Assembly: GCF_002964705.1 (NCBI RefSeq)
Contig: NZ_PQCD01000062.1
Coordinates: 184,259-248,258 of the forward strand
Reading direction: 5' to 3'
Length of the DNA stretch: 64,000 bases
Source of the DNA: Pseudoalteromonas sp. T1lg75
Lineage (GTDB): Bacteria; Pseudomonadota; Gammaproteobacteria; Enterobacterales; Alteromonadaceae
Below are positions 30,637 through 39,573 of the stretch, piece by piece. Under the pieces are notes generated by a model, which was not told where the DNA came from, ran no database searches, and worked only from the letters and a program-made list of their open reading frames with translations. Position numbers and translations under genes: made by a program. Position 1 is the first letter of the stretch. Each line of letters begins with the position of its first letter.

Positions 30637-31590
30637 ATGGCAATAAAACTGGGCATTATTAGCGACCCGATTTCAGGATTTAACATTAAAAAAGACACCG
30701 GCTTTGCAATGATGATGGAAGCACATAAGCGTGGTTATGAGCTTTATTACATCGAAATGGACGACCTGTTTTTACGTCAGGGTCGTGCCTTTGCTCATGC
30801 CGCCAAGGCCGCAGTGTTTGATAATCCAGAGAAATGGTATGAGTTGCAGCCCCAGAGCGATATTGCCCTAGGTGAACTGGATATTATCCTGATGCGTAAG
30901 GATCCGCCCTTTGATACCGAATACGTGTATGCCACCTATATTTTAGAGCGCGCCGAGCTGGAAGGTGCCCTGGTGGTGAATAAACCGCAAAGCCTGCGCG
31001 ATGCCAACGAAAAGCTCTACACCGCTTGGTTTAGCGAGTTTACCCCGGACACCCTGGTAACGCGCTCGGCCAAGCAGATTCGCCAGTTCCTCGGCGAGCA
31101 TGGCGACATTATTCTTAAGCCCCTGGATGGCATGGGCGGTGCCTCTATTTTCCGCGTTAAGCAAGACGATGCCAATATCGGTGTGATCATCGAAACCCTG
31201 ACCGAGCACGGCAGTCGCTATGCCATGGCACAAAATTATATCCCAGCGATCAAAGACGGCGACAAGCGCGTATTGGTAGTAGACGGTGAGGTGATCCCCT
31301 ACTGTTTGGCCCGTATTCCACAAAAAGGCGAAACCCGTGGCAATCTCGCCGCCGGTGGCCGCGGTGAGGTACGCCCGCTTAGTGATGACGAGCGTCGTAT
31401 CGCCGAAGCCCTGGCGCCAACCCTAAAAGCCAAGGGCTTGCTGTTTGTTGGCCTGGACATTATCGGCGATAAGCTCACCGAAGTGAACGTCACCGCCCCG
31501 ACCTGTGTGAAAGAAATCGAGGGCGAAACCGGTATTTCTATTACCGGACAGTTTTTTGATGCGTTGGAGCGTAAGCTCACGCCAGCTTAA
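30637..31590 (+). CDS. gshB: Glutathione synthetase
   Basis: ATP-grasp ligase joining gamma-glutamylcysteine and glycine, the last step of glutathione synthesis. It has 317 residues (E. coli 316). The start GIISDPISGFNIKKDTGFAM is diagnostic, and the ATP-grasp segments DIILKPLDGMGGASIFR, RIPQKGETRGNLAAGGRGE and TEVNVTAPTCVKEI are complete. yqgE follows after 14 bases and overlaps ruvX, giving the conserved gshB-yqgE-ruvX order. Confidence 0.97.
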   Translation: MAIKLGIISDPISGFNIKKDTGFAMMMEAHKRGYELYYIEMDDLFLRQGRAFAHAAKAAVFDNPEKWYELQPQSDIALGELDIILMRKDPPFDTEYVYATYILERAELEGALVVNKPQSLRDANEKLYTAWFSEFTPDTLVTRSAKQIRQFLGEHGDIILKPLDGMGGASIFRVKQDDANIGVIIETLTEHGSRYAMAQNYIPAIKDGDKRVLVVDGEVIPYCLARIPQKGETRGNLAAGGRGEVRPLSDDERRIAEALAPTLKAKGLLFVGLDIIGDKLTEVNVTAPTCVKEIEGETGISITGQFFDALERKLTPA

Positions 31591-31604
31591 CCTAAGGTAA
31601 GCCT

Positions 31605-32162
31605 ATGCAATCATTAGCGAACCACTTTTTAGTCGCCATGCCATCGATGCAAGATCCCTTCTTCAAGCACGCGGTGGCCTACATTTGCGAGCACAATGAT
31701 GATGGTGCCATGGGGCTGGTGATCAACCAGCCCATCGATGTCACCGTGGGTGAGTTGCTCGACAAGGTCGAAATCGATAACGATAAGAGCAGCCAGGCGG
31801 CAGGCCATCAGGTGTTTGCTGGCGGACCGGTGAAAACCGACCGTGGTTTTGTACTGCATACCCCTAAACCCGGCTACGCCTCTTCGCAGGAGCTAAGCTC
31901 GGAGATCATGATCACCACCTCCAAGGACGTGCTCGCCAGCTTGACCACCAGCGATGCGCCGCAGGACTTTATTATCACCCTGGGCTATGCCGGCTGGTCC
32001 GAAGGCCAGTTGGAGAAAGAGTTGCTGGAAAATACCTGGCTGATCATCGAGGCCGACCCGCAGATCATCTTTAACACCCCCATTAGCGAGCGCTGGCACA
32101 AGGCCCTGGCTTTGGTGGGAATAGATGCCGACAAACTGAGCCTGGAGGCCGGACACGCATGA
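31605..32162 (+). CDS. yqgE: YqgE/AlgH family protein (UPF0301)
   Basis: A 185-residue cytoplasmic protein of the YqgE/AlgH family, whose biochemical role is not settled. The start [20 protein letters not shown] is diagnostic, as are [29 protein letters not shown] and [19 protein letters not shown] precedes the ATG. The last four bases overlap the ruvX start (ATGA). Confidence 0.93.
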   Translation: MQSLANHFLVAMPSMQDPFFKHAVAYICEHNDDGAMGLVINQPIDVTVGELLDKVEIDNDKSSQAAGHQVFAGGPVKTDRGFVLHTPKPGYASSQELSSEIMITTSKDVLASLTTSDAPQDFIITLGYAGWSEGQLEKELLENTWLIIEADPQIIFNTPISERWHKALALVGIDADKLSLEAGHA

Positions 32163-32608
32163 GCCAAAACAGTAAAACGCCGCCGGGACAACGCAGTGTA
32201 ATGGGTTTTGACTTTGGCACCAAAAGCATAGGTGTGGCCATTGGTCAGGAGCTGACCGGCACCGCTAATGCCCTGCGTGCCATCAAGGCCCGTGATGGCA
32301 TTCCCAACTGGGAGGATATTCGCGCCCTGGTGAACGAGTGGCAGCCGGATTTACTGGTGGTTGGCCTACCTTTGAACATGGATGGCACCGAGCAAGACCT
32401 CACCCACCGCGCCCGCAAATTTGCCAATCGCCTGCATAACCAAACCGGATTGCAAGTAGACACCCAGGACGAGCGCCTGACCACGGCGGCGGCCAAGGAG
32501 CAGTTATTTGCTTCCGGAGGTTATCGCAATCTGCGCAAAGACAACATCGACAACGCCTCGGCGGTGCTGATCCTCGAAAGTTATTTTTCGGCGGCCTACG
32601 GCGACTAA
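32159..32608 (+). CDS. ruvX: Putative Holliday junction resolvase RuvX/YqgF
   Basis: RNase H-like nuclease family linked to 16S rRNA maturation and Holliday junction cleavage. It has 149 residues, starting [14 protein letters not shown] (first catalytic Asp), with [16 protein letters not shown], the second acidic site DERLTT, and the [15 protein letters not shown] end. It is translationally coupled to yqgE and closes the gshB cluster at a strong terminator. Confidence 0.94.
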   Translation: MSQNSKTPPGQRSVMGFDFGTKSIGVAIGQELTGTANALRAIKARDGIPNWEDIRALVNEWQPDLLVVGLPLNMDGTEQDLTHRARKFANRLHNQTGLQVDTQDERLTTAAAKEQLFASGGYRNLRKDNIDNASAVLILESYFSAAYGD

Positions 32609-32633
32609 GGGCAGTAAGTTAGTGGGCTGATAC

Positions 32634-32663
32634 AATAAGGGCGACCCTGAGGTCGCCCTTATT
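32634..32663. terminator. Terminator between convergent ruvX and pilU
   Basis: A 13-bp perfect stem (32634-32646 with 32651-32663) with a ctga loop and A/T-rich ends lies between the two convergent genes. Confidence 0.9.
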
Positions 32664-32678
32664 ATTTATGCAGGTGTT

Positions 32679-33815
32679 TTAAAACTTGTCGTCGTCGCTG
32701 CTTAGGCCGTCAACGGTAACCCCTTGAAGGAAACCAGCACCCTGCTGATCGTTATTACGCAACTTGATCATTAAGCGCAGATCGTTTGGCGAGTCGGCGT
32801 GGTGCAGCGCATCGGCATAGCTGATACGTTTGTCCTGATAATGGTTGAACAACGCCTGGTCGAAGGTTTGCATACCGATTTGCGTCGACTTTGCCATCAC
32901 CTCTTTAATCGAACCAATTTCACCTTTTTTGATAAGCTCAGCCACCATGGGTGAATTCAGCAACACCTCGATAGCGGCAACACGACCCTCACCGTCCGCG
33001 GTGGGTACCAATTGCTGAGCAATAATGGCGTGCAGGTTCAGTGCCAGGTCGTATTTCAACTTCTCGTGCTTTTCTTTTGGCACCAGGTGCATAATACGGT
33101 CGATGGCTTGGTTAGCGTTGTTAGCGTGCAGGGTCGCCACACACAGGTGACCGGTCTCGGCAAACGACAGGGCATATTCCATGGTCTCTTGTGAACGGAT
33201 CTCACCGATAAGGATCACATCCGGAGCCTGACGCAGGGAGCTTTTCAGCGCCGCTTCAAAGCTTTCCGTATCCAGGCCCACCTCACGTTGAGTAATAATA
33301 CTCTTACTGTGTTCATGAACGAATTCGATCGGGTCTTCAATGGTCAGAATGTGACCCTTTTGATTGCGGTTACGATAACCCAAAAGCGCCGCCATTGAGG
33401 TCGACTTACCTGTACCAGTACCACCTACAAACAGCACCAGGCCGCGCTTTTTCATGATCACATCGGTTAATACCGACGGCAAGCCCAGGTCTTCCGCATT
33501 AGGAATAACCGTGTTAATACGACGAATAACCATACCCGCCTGGTCGCGCTGCCAAAAAGCCGAGACCCGGAAGCGGCCTTCTTCGGTGGCGATGGCAAAG
33601 TTACATTCTTTGCTGTTGTGGAATTCATTGATTTGCTTGTCGGTCATGGCCGACTCAACCAGGGTCAAAGATTCCTCGTCGCTCAATACATGGTCGTCCA
33701 GCGGCGTGAGCTCACCGTTGACCTTGGCGCTCACTGGCAAACCACTGGAAACAAATACGTCCGACGCCTCTAGGGCGACCATCTTTTGCAGGTGATGTGA
33801 TAATGGCTGTAACAT
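32679..33815 (-). CDS. pilU: Type IV pilus retraction ATPase accessory protein PilU
   Basis: PilT-like hexameric ATPase that supports pilus retraction with PilT. It has 378 residues. Walker A GGTGTGKST is at about residues 131-139, the Asp box HILTIEDPIEFVH follows, then Walker B LRQAPDVILIGEIRS and the His box GHLCVATLHANN. The C-terminal tail is longer than that of PilT (about 30 extra residues, ending SSDDDKF), which marks PilU. It starts 14 bases after pilT, so the two are an operon. Confidence 0.95.
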   Translation of the reverse strand: MLQPLSHHLQKMVALEASDVFVSSGLPVSAKVNGELTPLDDHVLSDEESLTLVESAMTDKQINEFHNSKECNFAIATEEGRFRVSAFWQRDQAGMVIRRINTVIPNAEDLGLPSVLTDVIMKKRGLVLFVGGTGTGKSTSMAALLGYRNRNQKGHILTIEDPIEFVHEHSKSIITQREVGLDTESFEAALKSSLRQAPDVILIGEIRSQETMEYALSFAETGHLCVATLHANNANQAIDRIMHLVPKEKHEKLKYDLALNLHAIIAQQLVPTADGEGRVAAIEVLLNSPMVAELIKKGEIGSIKEVMAKSTQIGMQTFDQALFNHYQDKRISYADALHHADSPNDLRLMIKLRNNDQQGAGFLQGVTVDGLSSDDDKF

Positions 33816-33829
33816 TGCTGAGTTCTATC

Positions 33830-34882
33830 CTACATTTGGCCCGATAAACCGAACTGGGTTTTATCATGGGCTTTAGCTTTAGCTGCTTGGGTACTGATAA
33901 GGCCACGGTTCAGTAAGTTATGTAAGCACTGATCCATGGTTTGCATGCCGTGGGCGGCACCGGTTTGGATGGATGAATACATCTGCGCAATCTTATCCTC
34001 ACGGATAAGGTTACGAATCGCTGGAATACCTATCATAATCTCGTGGGCGGCAATCCGGCCTCCGGAGACTTTTTTCAGTAGCGTTTGCGAAATTACGGCA
34101 CGCAGTGATTCCGACAGCATCGAACGCACCATGTCTTTTTCTTCACCGGGGAATACGTCGATAATACGGTCTATGGTTTTCGGTGCCGAGGTGGTGTGCA
34201 GGGTACCAAATACCAGGTGACCGGTTTCCGCCGCGGTCATCGCCAAGCGAATGGTTTCCAAGTCCCGCAGCTCGCCCACCAGAATAACGTCGGGGTCTTC
34301 ACGCAAGGCACTGCGCAGTGCGGCGTTGAAGCTGTGAGTATCACGGTGCACTTCCCGTTGGTTAATCAAACACTGCTTATTTTGATGCACAAATTCGATC
34401 GGGTCTTCAATGGTCAGAATGTGATCGTGTCGATTGTTATTGATGTAATCGATCATCGCCGCCAATGTGGTTGATTTACCCGAACCGGTCGGCCCGGTTA
34501 CCAGTACCAAACCACGGGGGTTATCCGAGATGGTTTTAAAGATGTCCGGCGCCCCTAAATCGTCTAACGTCAGTACTTCATTAGGGATGGTACGAAACAC
34601 CGCGGCAGGACCACGGTTGGTATTAAAGGCATTAACACGAAAACGCGCAAGGTTAGGCACTTCGAATGAAAAATCCACTTCCAGATTTTCTTCGTATTCT
34701 TTGCGCTGTTTATCGTTCATAATATCGTAGACGAGACCACTCACCTCTTTGGCTTCGAGCACGGGAATATTGATGCGGCGCACGTCACCATCGACACGGA
34801 TCATCGGTGACACACCGGCAGAAAGGTGTAAATCCGAGGCCTTGTGTTGCACACTAAAGGCCAGTAATTCGGTAATATCCAT
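33830..34882 (-). CDS. pilT: Type IV pilus retraction ATPase PilT
   Basis: Cytoplasmic motor that depolymerises type IV pili, powering twitching and DNA uptake. It has 350 residues. The N-terminus is MDITELLAFSVQHKASDLHL. Walker A GPTGSGKST is near 131-139, Walker B REDPDVILVGELRD follows, then the His box GHLVFGTLHTTSA and the conserved AIRNLIRE motif near the C-terminus. GGAG lies eight bases before the ATG. The divergent yggS start is only 31 bases away, an arrangement common in gammaproteobacteria. Confidence 0.97.
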   Translation of the reverse strand: MDITELLAFSVQHKASDLHLSAGVSPMIRVDGDVRRINIPVLEAKEVSGLVYDIMNDKQRKEYEENLEVDFSFEVPNLARFRVNAFNTNRGPAAVFRTIPNEVLTLDDLGAPDIFKTISDNPRGLVLVTGPTGSGKSTTLAAMIDYINNNRHDHILTIEDPIEFVHQNKQCLINQREVHRDTHSFNAALRSALREDPDVILVGELRDLETIRLAMTAAETGHLVFGTLHTTSAPKTIDRIIDVFPGEEKDMVRSMLSESLRAVISQTLLKKVSGGRIAAHEIMIGIPAIRNLIREDKIAQMYSSIQTGAAHGMQTMDQCLHNLLNRGLISTQAAKAKAHDKTQFGLSGQM

Positions 34883-34913
34883 AAATAGGACTCCACAACC
34901 AACTGATAACTTT

Positions 34914-35603
34914 ATGGTTACAATAGCAGAACGACTCGATGCCGCCTATGACAGAATAGCTCAAGCGGCAAAAAAAAGCGGCCGCGATTATAATGACGTC
35001 ACTTTAATTGCCGTTTCTAAGAAAAAACCCTTAGAAGATATTCTAGCGGCTTTTGCGCATGGTCACAGAGAATTTGCAGAATCTTATGTACAAGAAGGGG
35101 TTGAGAAGGTTCGTCAACTTAGTGAACATAAGAATATAGTATGGCACTTTATCGGCCCGATTCAGAGCAACAAAAGTAAGGCCATCGCCGAACACTTCAG
35201 CTGGGTGCAAAGTATCGACCGCGAGAAAATTGCTCGCCGCCTTGATGAGCAACGTCCCAGCAACATGAAACCGCTCCAAGTGTTAATACAAGTTAACATC
35301 GACGATGACCCCAACAAATCCGGTTGCCGTCTTGAGGACGTGCCGGCGCTGGCCGCCTTTATCGATAGCAGCAACCAGCTAAATTTGCGTGGTTTGATGG
35401 CAATTCCCGCAAAATCAGAAAGCTATGAGGCACAATTACAATCTTTTAAGCAATTAAGCGCTTGCTTTGATAGACTAAAGGACCAATATCCACAGCTCGA
35501 CACCCTGTCCATGGGCATGAGTGGCGACATGGATGCGGCAATCGCCGCCGGCTCCACCATGGTGCGCATTGGCACCGCCATTTTTGGCGAGCGTGACCAA
35601 TAA
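34914..35603 (+). CDS. yggS: YggS/PLPBP family pyridoxal-phosphate homeostasis protein
   Basis: Single-domain PLP-binding protein (alanine racemase-like barrel) that affects vitamin B6 and amino-acid balance. It has 230 residues. The PLP lysine lies in TLIAVSKKKP, and FIGPIQSNKSKAIAEHF, IQVNIDDDPNKSGC and LSMGMSGDMDAAIAAGSTMV are all present. ATG 34914 is chosen by family start (MVTIAERLDAAYDRI); the open frame continues antisense through pilT to 34749. The ribosome site is weak. proC follows 44 bases later. Confidence 0.95.
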   Translation: MVTIAERLDAAYDRIAQAAKKSGRDYNDVTLIAVSKKKPLEDILAAFAHGHREFAESYVQEGVEKVRQLSEHKNIVWHFIGPIQSNKSKAIAEHFSWVQSIDREKIARRLDEQRPSNMKPLQVLIQVNIDDDPNKSGCRLEDVPALAAFIDSSNQLNLRGLMAIPAKSESYEAQLQSFKQLSACFDRLKDQYPQLDTLSMGMSGDMDAAIAAGSTMVRIGTAIFGERDQ

Positions 35604-35647
35604 CACCGAGGCGCCGAACATCGAATAACACAAGATTTGAGGTCTAT

Positions 35648-36469
35648 ATGTCACAGCAAACCATCGCGTTTATCGGTACTGGAAATATGAGTTACGCCAT
35701 CATTGGCGGCATGGTGAAAAATGGCTTTGCCAAAGAGCAAATCATTGCCACCAATCGTAATCAGGAAAAACTCGCGAAGGTGGCCGCAGACTTTGGTGTA
35801 CGCACCACCGCCGATAATATTGAGGCCCTGCAACAAGCCGACATCATTGTTTTGTCGGTGAAACCCCAGATGATGGCTGAGTTGGCACAAAGCTTTATTG
35901 CCGCCGGGGTCGACTTCAGCGACAAGGTCTTTATTTCCGTTGCCGCCGGTATCACAGTGAAACGTCTGCAGGAAATGCTGAGCCACCCGGTAAAAATGGT
36001 GCGCTGCATGCCAAACACGCCTTCGCTGCTTGGTCGTGGCGTCAGCGGCCTGTATGCCGAGGGCACCAGCGAGGATGAAAACCAGTTTATTGAATCCGTG
36101 TTTAACAGCACAGGTCTGGTAGTGTGGGTCGATAAAGAAGAGCAAATCAACGACATCATCGCCGTCACCGGCTCATCACCGGCCTATTTCTTCTTATTTA
36201 TGGAAGCCATTGAACAAAAAGCGATTGAGCTGGGCTTTAGTGCCGAGCAAGCCCGCGCCCTGGTACAGCAAACCGCTCTGGGTGCGGCGGAGATGGCCCT
36301 GGCCAAAACAGATATCAGCATCGCCCAGTTACGCGCCAATGTAACGTCCAAAGGCGGCACCACCCATGCTGCGGTGGAGCACCTTAAGGCGCATGGCTTA
36401 GTTGAAAACGTCTCCGGTGCCATGGATGCATGCATTGCCCGCGCCCAGGAGATGGAGCAAGAAATTTAA
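35648..36469 (+). CDS. proC: Pyrroline-5-carboxylate reductase
   Basis: Last enzyme of proline synthesis, reducing pyrroline-5-carboxylate with NAD(P)H. It has 273 residues. The Rossmann motif FIGTGNMSYAIIGG is at the N-terminus, and VSVAAGITVKR-type and MPNTPSLLGRGVSGLY segments follow. The C-terminal dimerisation helix ANVTSKGGTTHAAVEHL is diagnostic. GAGGT precedes the ATG. It is downstream of yggS and 22 bases upstream of yggT. Confidence 0.96.
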   Translation: MSQQTIAFIGTGNMSYAIIGGMVKNGFAKEQIIATNRNQEKLAKVAADFGVRTTADNIEALQQADIIVLSVKPQMMAELAQSFIAAGVDFSDKVFISVAAGITVKRLQEMLSHPVKMVRCMPNTPSLLGRGVSGLYAEGTSEDENQFIESVFNSTGLVVWVDKEEQINDIIAVTGSSPAYFFLFMEAIEQKAIELGFSAEQARALVQQTALGAAEMALAKTDISIAQLRANVTSKGGTTHAAVEHLKAHGLVENVSGAMDACIARAQEMEQEI

Positions 36470-36491
36470 TTTTTTTATTGAGGCTGAACGC

Positions 36492-37025
36492 ATGAACTCA
36501 GTGCATTTTTTAGTTGGCATCCTGTTTGATTTATTCCTTATGGTGGTGCTGTTGCGCTTTTGGCTGCAGGCGGCACGAGCGGACTTTTACAACCCGCTCA
36601 GCCAGTTTGTGGTGAAAGCCACCAGCTTTGCCGTTAATCCTCTGCGCAAGGTGATCCCCGGTTTTGCCGGTTTAGACATTGCCTCCCTGGTATTGGCATT
36701 TATTGTCGCCTTTGCCAAGGTTACCACCCTGCTGCTGATGTTTGGCGAGGGCTGGAACACCACCTTAGTGCTGATGGGCGGTGTGTTCACCCTAATCCGC
36801 GAGGCCTTGCAGCTACTGTTCTGGGTCTTGATCATTCGCGCCATTCTAAGCTGGGTGAGCCAGGGCTATAATCCTATCGAAGCCATCTTCCATCAGTTGA
36901 CCGAGCCCATGCTACGGCCGATAAGAAAGGTGATCCCTCCCATTGGCGGTTTAGACCTGTCGATCCTCGTGCTGATCATCGCGTTACAATTTTTGCAGTT
37001 CTTATTAATGGATTTAACCCGTTAA
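36492..37025 (+). CDS. yggT: YggT family integral membrane protein
   Basis: A 177-residue inner-membrane protein with two tandem YggT repeats, each with two hydrophobic helices. The repeated amphipathic segment NPLRKVIPGFAGLDIASLVL recurs as RPIRKVIPPIGGLDLSILVL. YggT proteins have been linked to cation and osmotic homeostasis, but the role is uncertain. The start is MNSVHFLVGILFDLF at 36492; the frame is open back into proC. A hairpin follows. Confidence 0.9.
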   Translation: MNSVHFLVGILFDLFLMVVLLRFWLQAARADFYNPLSQFVVKATSFAVNPLRKVIPGFAGLDIASLVLAFIVAFAKVTTLLLMFGEGWNTTLVLMGGVFTLIREALQLLFWVLIIRAILSWVSQGYNPIEAIFHQLTEPMLRPIRKVIPPIGGLDLSILVLIIALQFLQFLLMDLTR

Positions 37026-37030
37026 TAGCC

Positions 37031-37057
37031 TCGGGCGAGCACTAGTTCGCCCGATTT
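37031..37057 (+). terminator. Hairpin after yggT
   Basis: An 8-bp perfect stem (tcgggcga 37031-37038 with tcgcccga 37047-37054) is followed by ttt, six bases past the yggT stop. It separates the yggS-proC-yggT group from the DUF4426 gene. Confidence 0.6.
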
Positions 37058-37111
37058 CTGATACACTTAGTTAGTAGACCCTACAGTACTCACAACACAG
37101 GAGTGGCAGCT

Positions 37112-37549
37112 ATGAAAGCCCTGCTATACAGCCTAATTTTAAGCCTTCTGTGCATGGCTCCAAGCTATGCGGCGCAAAACGATGTTCAAGGCGGTCAGTT
37201 TAAAAACCTTGGCCATTGGCAAGTTCACTATATTGCCTTTCCCTCAACCACCATTTCCCCTCAGGTAGCCCGCAGCTATAACCTGGAGCGCGCCGGTGAC
37301 AGAGCCCTAATTAACATTTCCGTGCTCAAGAACGACAAGGCGCAAACCGTGGCTATTTCAGGGGTGGCGAAAAACCTTCTAGGGCAAAGCGAGGAACTGG
37401 AGTTCCAGGAAATCAAAGAAGGCGACAGCGTTTACTATATCGCCCAGATGCGCTTTGAAGACGAAGAAACCTATCGCTTTGAAATTACCCTGACTCAGGG
37501 GACGACCGTGGAAGTACTGCGCTTTCACCAAAAGCTATATAAAGATTAA
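37112..37549 (+). CDS. DUF4426 periplasmic protein
   Basis: A 145-residue exported protein with signal peptide [20 protein letters not shown] and a single compact beta-rich domain. It matches the DUF4426 family, which is regularly found between yggT and rdgB in Alteromonadales and Vibrionales. Its function is unknown. AGGAG precedes the ATG at 37112 by eight bases. rdgB starts ten bases after its stop, so they are co-transcribed. Confidence 0.85.
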   Translation: MKALLYSLILSLLCMAPSYAAQNDVQGGQFKNLGHWQVHYIAFPSTTISPQVARSYNLERAGDRALINISVLKNDKAQTVAISGVAKNLLGQSEELEFQEIKEGDSVYYIAQMRFEDEETYRFEITLTQGTTVEVLRFHQKLYKD

Positions 37550-37559
37550 GAGAGAACAG

Positions 37560-38144
37560 ATGACAACTTGGGTGCTTGCCACCGGCAACAAGGGTAAGGT
37601 TGCCGAGCTCAGCGCGCTATTAAGCGACTTACATATCACCATAAAGCCACAAAGCGACTTTGACGTTAGTGATGTAGCCGAGACAGGCACCACCTTTGTG
37701 GAAAACGCCATTATCAAAGCCCGTCACGCCAGTGCGCAAACGGGCTTGCCGGCCATTGCCGACGACTCGGGCTTAATTGTTGATGCCCTCGATGGCGCCC
37801 CGGGCGTCTACAGTGCCCGCTATGGTGGCCCAGGTGCCAGCGACGGTGATAATATCGATAAACTGTTGCTGGATATGCAGGGGCAAACAAAGCGCAGTGC
37901 GCGCTTTTGCTGCGTGCTGGTGTTAATGCGCCATAAAGACGACCCATTGCCGCTTATCTGCCAGGCTACCTGGGAAGGCGAGATCACCGAGCAACGCAGT
38001 GGTTATGAGGGCTTTGGCTATGATCCCGTGTTTAAGGTCAAGGGTCTGGATAAAACCAGTGCCGAGCTGACCAAGGCCGAGAAAAACGCCATTAGCCACC
38101 GCGGCCAGGCATTACAACTGCTACTTGCTCAATTGCAGGGTTAA
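37560..38144 (+). CDS. rdgB: dITP/XTP pyrophosphatase (Ham1 family)
   Basis: House-cleaning enzyme that hydrolyses dITP, ITP and XTP to prevent misincorporation. It has 194 residues. It opens [17 protein letters not shown] and continues with [41 protein letters not shown] and the terminal [10 protein letters not shown], all conserved. It is followed three bases later by hemW, the same order as in E. coli. Confidence 0.97.
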   Translation: MTTWVLATGNKGKVAELSALLSDLHITIKPQSDFDVSDVAETGTTFVENAIIKARHASAQTGLPAIADDSGLIVDALDGAPGVYSARYGGPGASDGDNIDKLLLDMQGQTKRSARFCCVLVLMRHKDDPLPLICQATWEGEITEQRSGYEGFGYDPVFKVKGLDKTSAELTKAEKNAISHRGQALQLLLAQLQG

Positions 38145-38147
38145 CGC

Positions 38148-39284
38148 GTGACCCTGCCTCCATTAAGTCTATACATTCATATTCCCTGGTGCGTACAAAA
38201 ATGCCCTTACTGCGACTTTAATAGTCACGGTCAAAAAGGACAGCAGATCCCCGAACAGGAATATGTGCAGCACCTGCTTGCCGACTTGCGCACCGATGCC
38301 CCGCTTGCGGCCGGACGCCCTATTCACAGTATTTTTATCGGTGGCGGCACGCCGAGCCTGTTATCGGGTGAAGCGCTGCAAACCCTGCTCGACGGCGTGC
38401 GTAAACTTACGCCGCTGGCCGACAATGCAGAAATTACCCTGGAAGCCAACCCGGGCACGGTGGAATCCGGGCGCTTTGCCGACTATGTAAAAGCCGGTGT
38501 GAACCGTATTTCCATCGGCGTGCAATCCATGCAGCAGGACAAGCTCAAAGCCCTGGGGCGCATCCACAGTGCCGATGAAGCCAAGCGTGCGGCCGAGCAA
38601 GCACACCAAGTCGGGCTGCGCAGCTTCAATCTGGACTTAATGCATGGCCTGCCAGGGCAAAGCATTGACGATGCCCTTGGGGATCTACGCCAGGTCATCG
38701 CCTTAAACCCGCCGCATATCTCCTGGTACCAGTTGACCATCGAGCCCAACACCCAGTTCTATTCTAAGCCGCCGACCCTGCCCGAAGACGACACCCTGTG
38801 GCAGATCCAGGAGTTGGGCCAGGAACTGTTGCGCGAGGCGGGTTATCAGCAGTATGAAATATCTGGTTACGCAAAACCCGGCCATCAATGCCAACACAAC
38901 TTGAATTATTGGCGGTTTGGCGATTATATAGGCATAGGCTGTGGCGCCCATGGCAAAATAACCAAACCCGATGGCGACATAGTACGCACCGAGAAGGTGA
39001 AGCACCCGCGCGGTTATATGGATCTTACCAAACCCTATTTATACAGGCAGTGGTCCGTAACCGACGACGAGCGACCCTTTGAGTTTATGATGAACCGTTT
39101 GCGCTTAGCCGAGCCCTGCCCCCTTGATGAGTTTCAACGATACACTGGCTTAGACCTAAGCCAGATTGAAGCTCAGTTACAAGCGGCGCAACAGCAAGGC
39201 TTGCTCAGCCGTGACAACACCCATATTCGGGTGACCGAGCGCGGCCATAGGTATCTCAATGAATTGCTGGAAATGTTCGTTTAA
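38148..39284 (+). CDS. hemW: Radical SAM haem chaperone HemW
   Basis: HemW binds haem and an iron-sulfur cluster and delivers haem to respiratory proteins; older annotations call it an HemN-like coproporphyrinogen oxidase. It has 378 residues. The cluster cysteines are Cys15, Cys19 and Cys22 in HIPWCVQKCPYCDF, followed by IFIGGGTPSLL and NRISIGVQSM. The start is GTG 38148, three bases after the rdgB stop. The extra fourth cysteine found in true HemN (CxxxCxxCxC) is absent, supporting HemW. A transposon-like element begins directly after its stop codon. Confidence 0.95.
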   Translation: MTLPPLSLYIHIPWCVQKCPYCDFNSHGQKGQQIPEQEYVQHLLADLRTDAPLAAGRPIHSIFIGGGTPSLLSGEALQTLLDGVRKLTPLADNAEITLEANPGTVESGRFADYVKAGVNRISIGVQSMQQDKLKALGRIHSADEAKRAAEQAHQVGLRSFNLDLMHGLPGQSIDDALGDLRQVIALNPPHISWYQLTIEPNTQFYSKPPTLPEDDTLWQIQELGQELLREAGYQQYEISGYAKPGHQCQHNLNYWRFGDYIGIGCGAHGKITKPDGDIVRTEKVKHPRGYMDLTKPYLYRQWSVTDDERPFEFMMNRLRLAEPCPLDEFQRYTGLDLSQIEAQLQAAQQQGLLSRDNTHIRVTERGHRYLNELLEMFV

Positions 39285-39286
39285 TA

Positions 39287-39550
39287 GGGTCTGTTTATCT
39301 TTGCGGTTTACTTTATGTTCAATCTAAACGCCTCCTGATCACGACGCTCGTTATGATGCATAGTCATTCTATGTACATAGCGAGCAACACAGAGCAGGAG
39401 GCGTTTAGATGAACCCGCAGGGCAGCGCTTGTAGCGCATTTCTACTGTGTTGTTACATGTTTATGTAGAATAACTACACCACACATGTGCCGCCTTGTAT
39501 AAATCCGCTACAAACGACTGCAGAAACAAACAACAAAGGTCAACAGACCC
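39287..39550. mobile_element. MITE-like element, TA-flanked with terminal inverted repeats
   Basis: Imperfect 23-bp terminal inverted repeats (39287-39309 and 39528-39550) agree at 19 of 23 positions, including the first nine (gggtctgtt). Each end is flanked by TA (39285-39286 and 39551-39552), as expected for a TA target duplication; the TA could instead be part of the repeat. Inside is a second perfect 15-bp inverted repeat, tctaaacgcctcctg (39323-39337) with caggaggcgtttaga (39395-39409), around a further imperfect stem and the palindrome ctatgtacatag. No transposase is encoded in the 264 bp, so it would need one in trans. The insertion sits between hemW and a DsrE-like gene. Confidence 0.75.
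39409..39468 (+). CDS. Possible 19-residue peptide inside the MITE-like element
   Basis: An ORF of 19 codons plus stop encodes MNPQGSACSAFLLCCYMFM. A perfect Shine-Dalgarno AGGAGG (39396-39401) stands seven bases before the ATG, better than for most genes in the window. The same bases are the right arm of the 15-bp hairpin stem, which would hide the ribosome site. Being so short, it may simply be a by-product of the element's sequence. Whether it is translated is unknown. Confidence 0.25.
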   Translation: MNPQGSACSAFLLCCYMFM

Positions 39551-39573
39551 TAACAATAACTAGGATAAGAATA

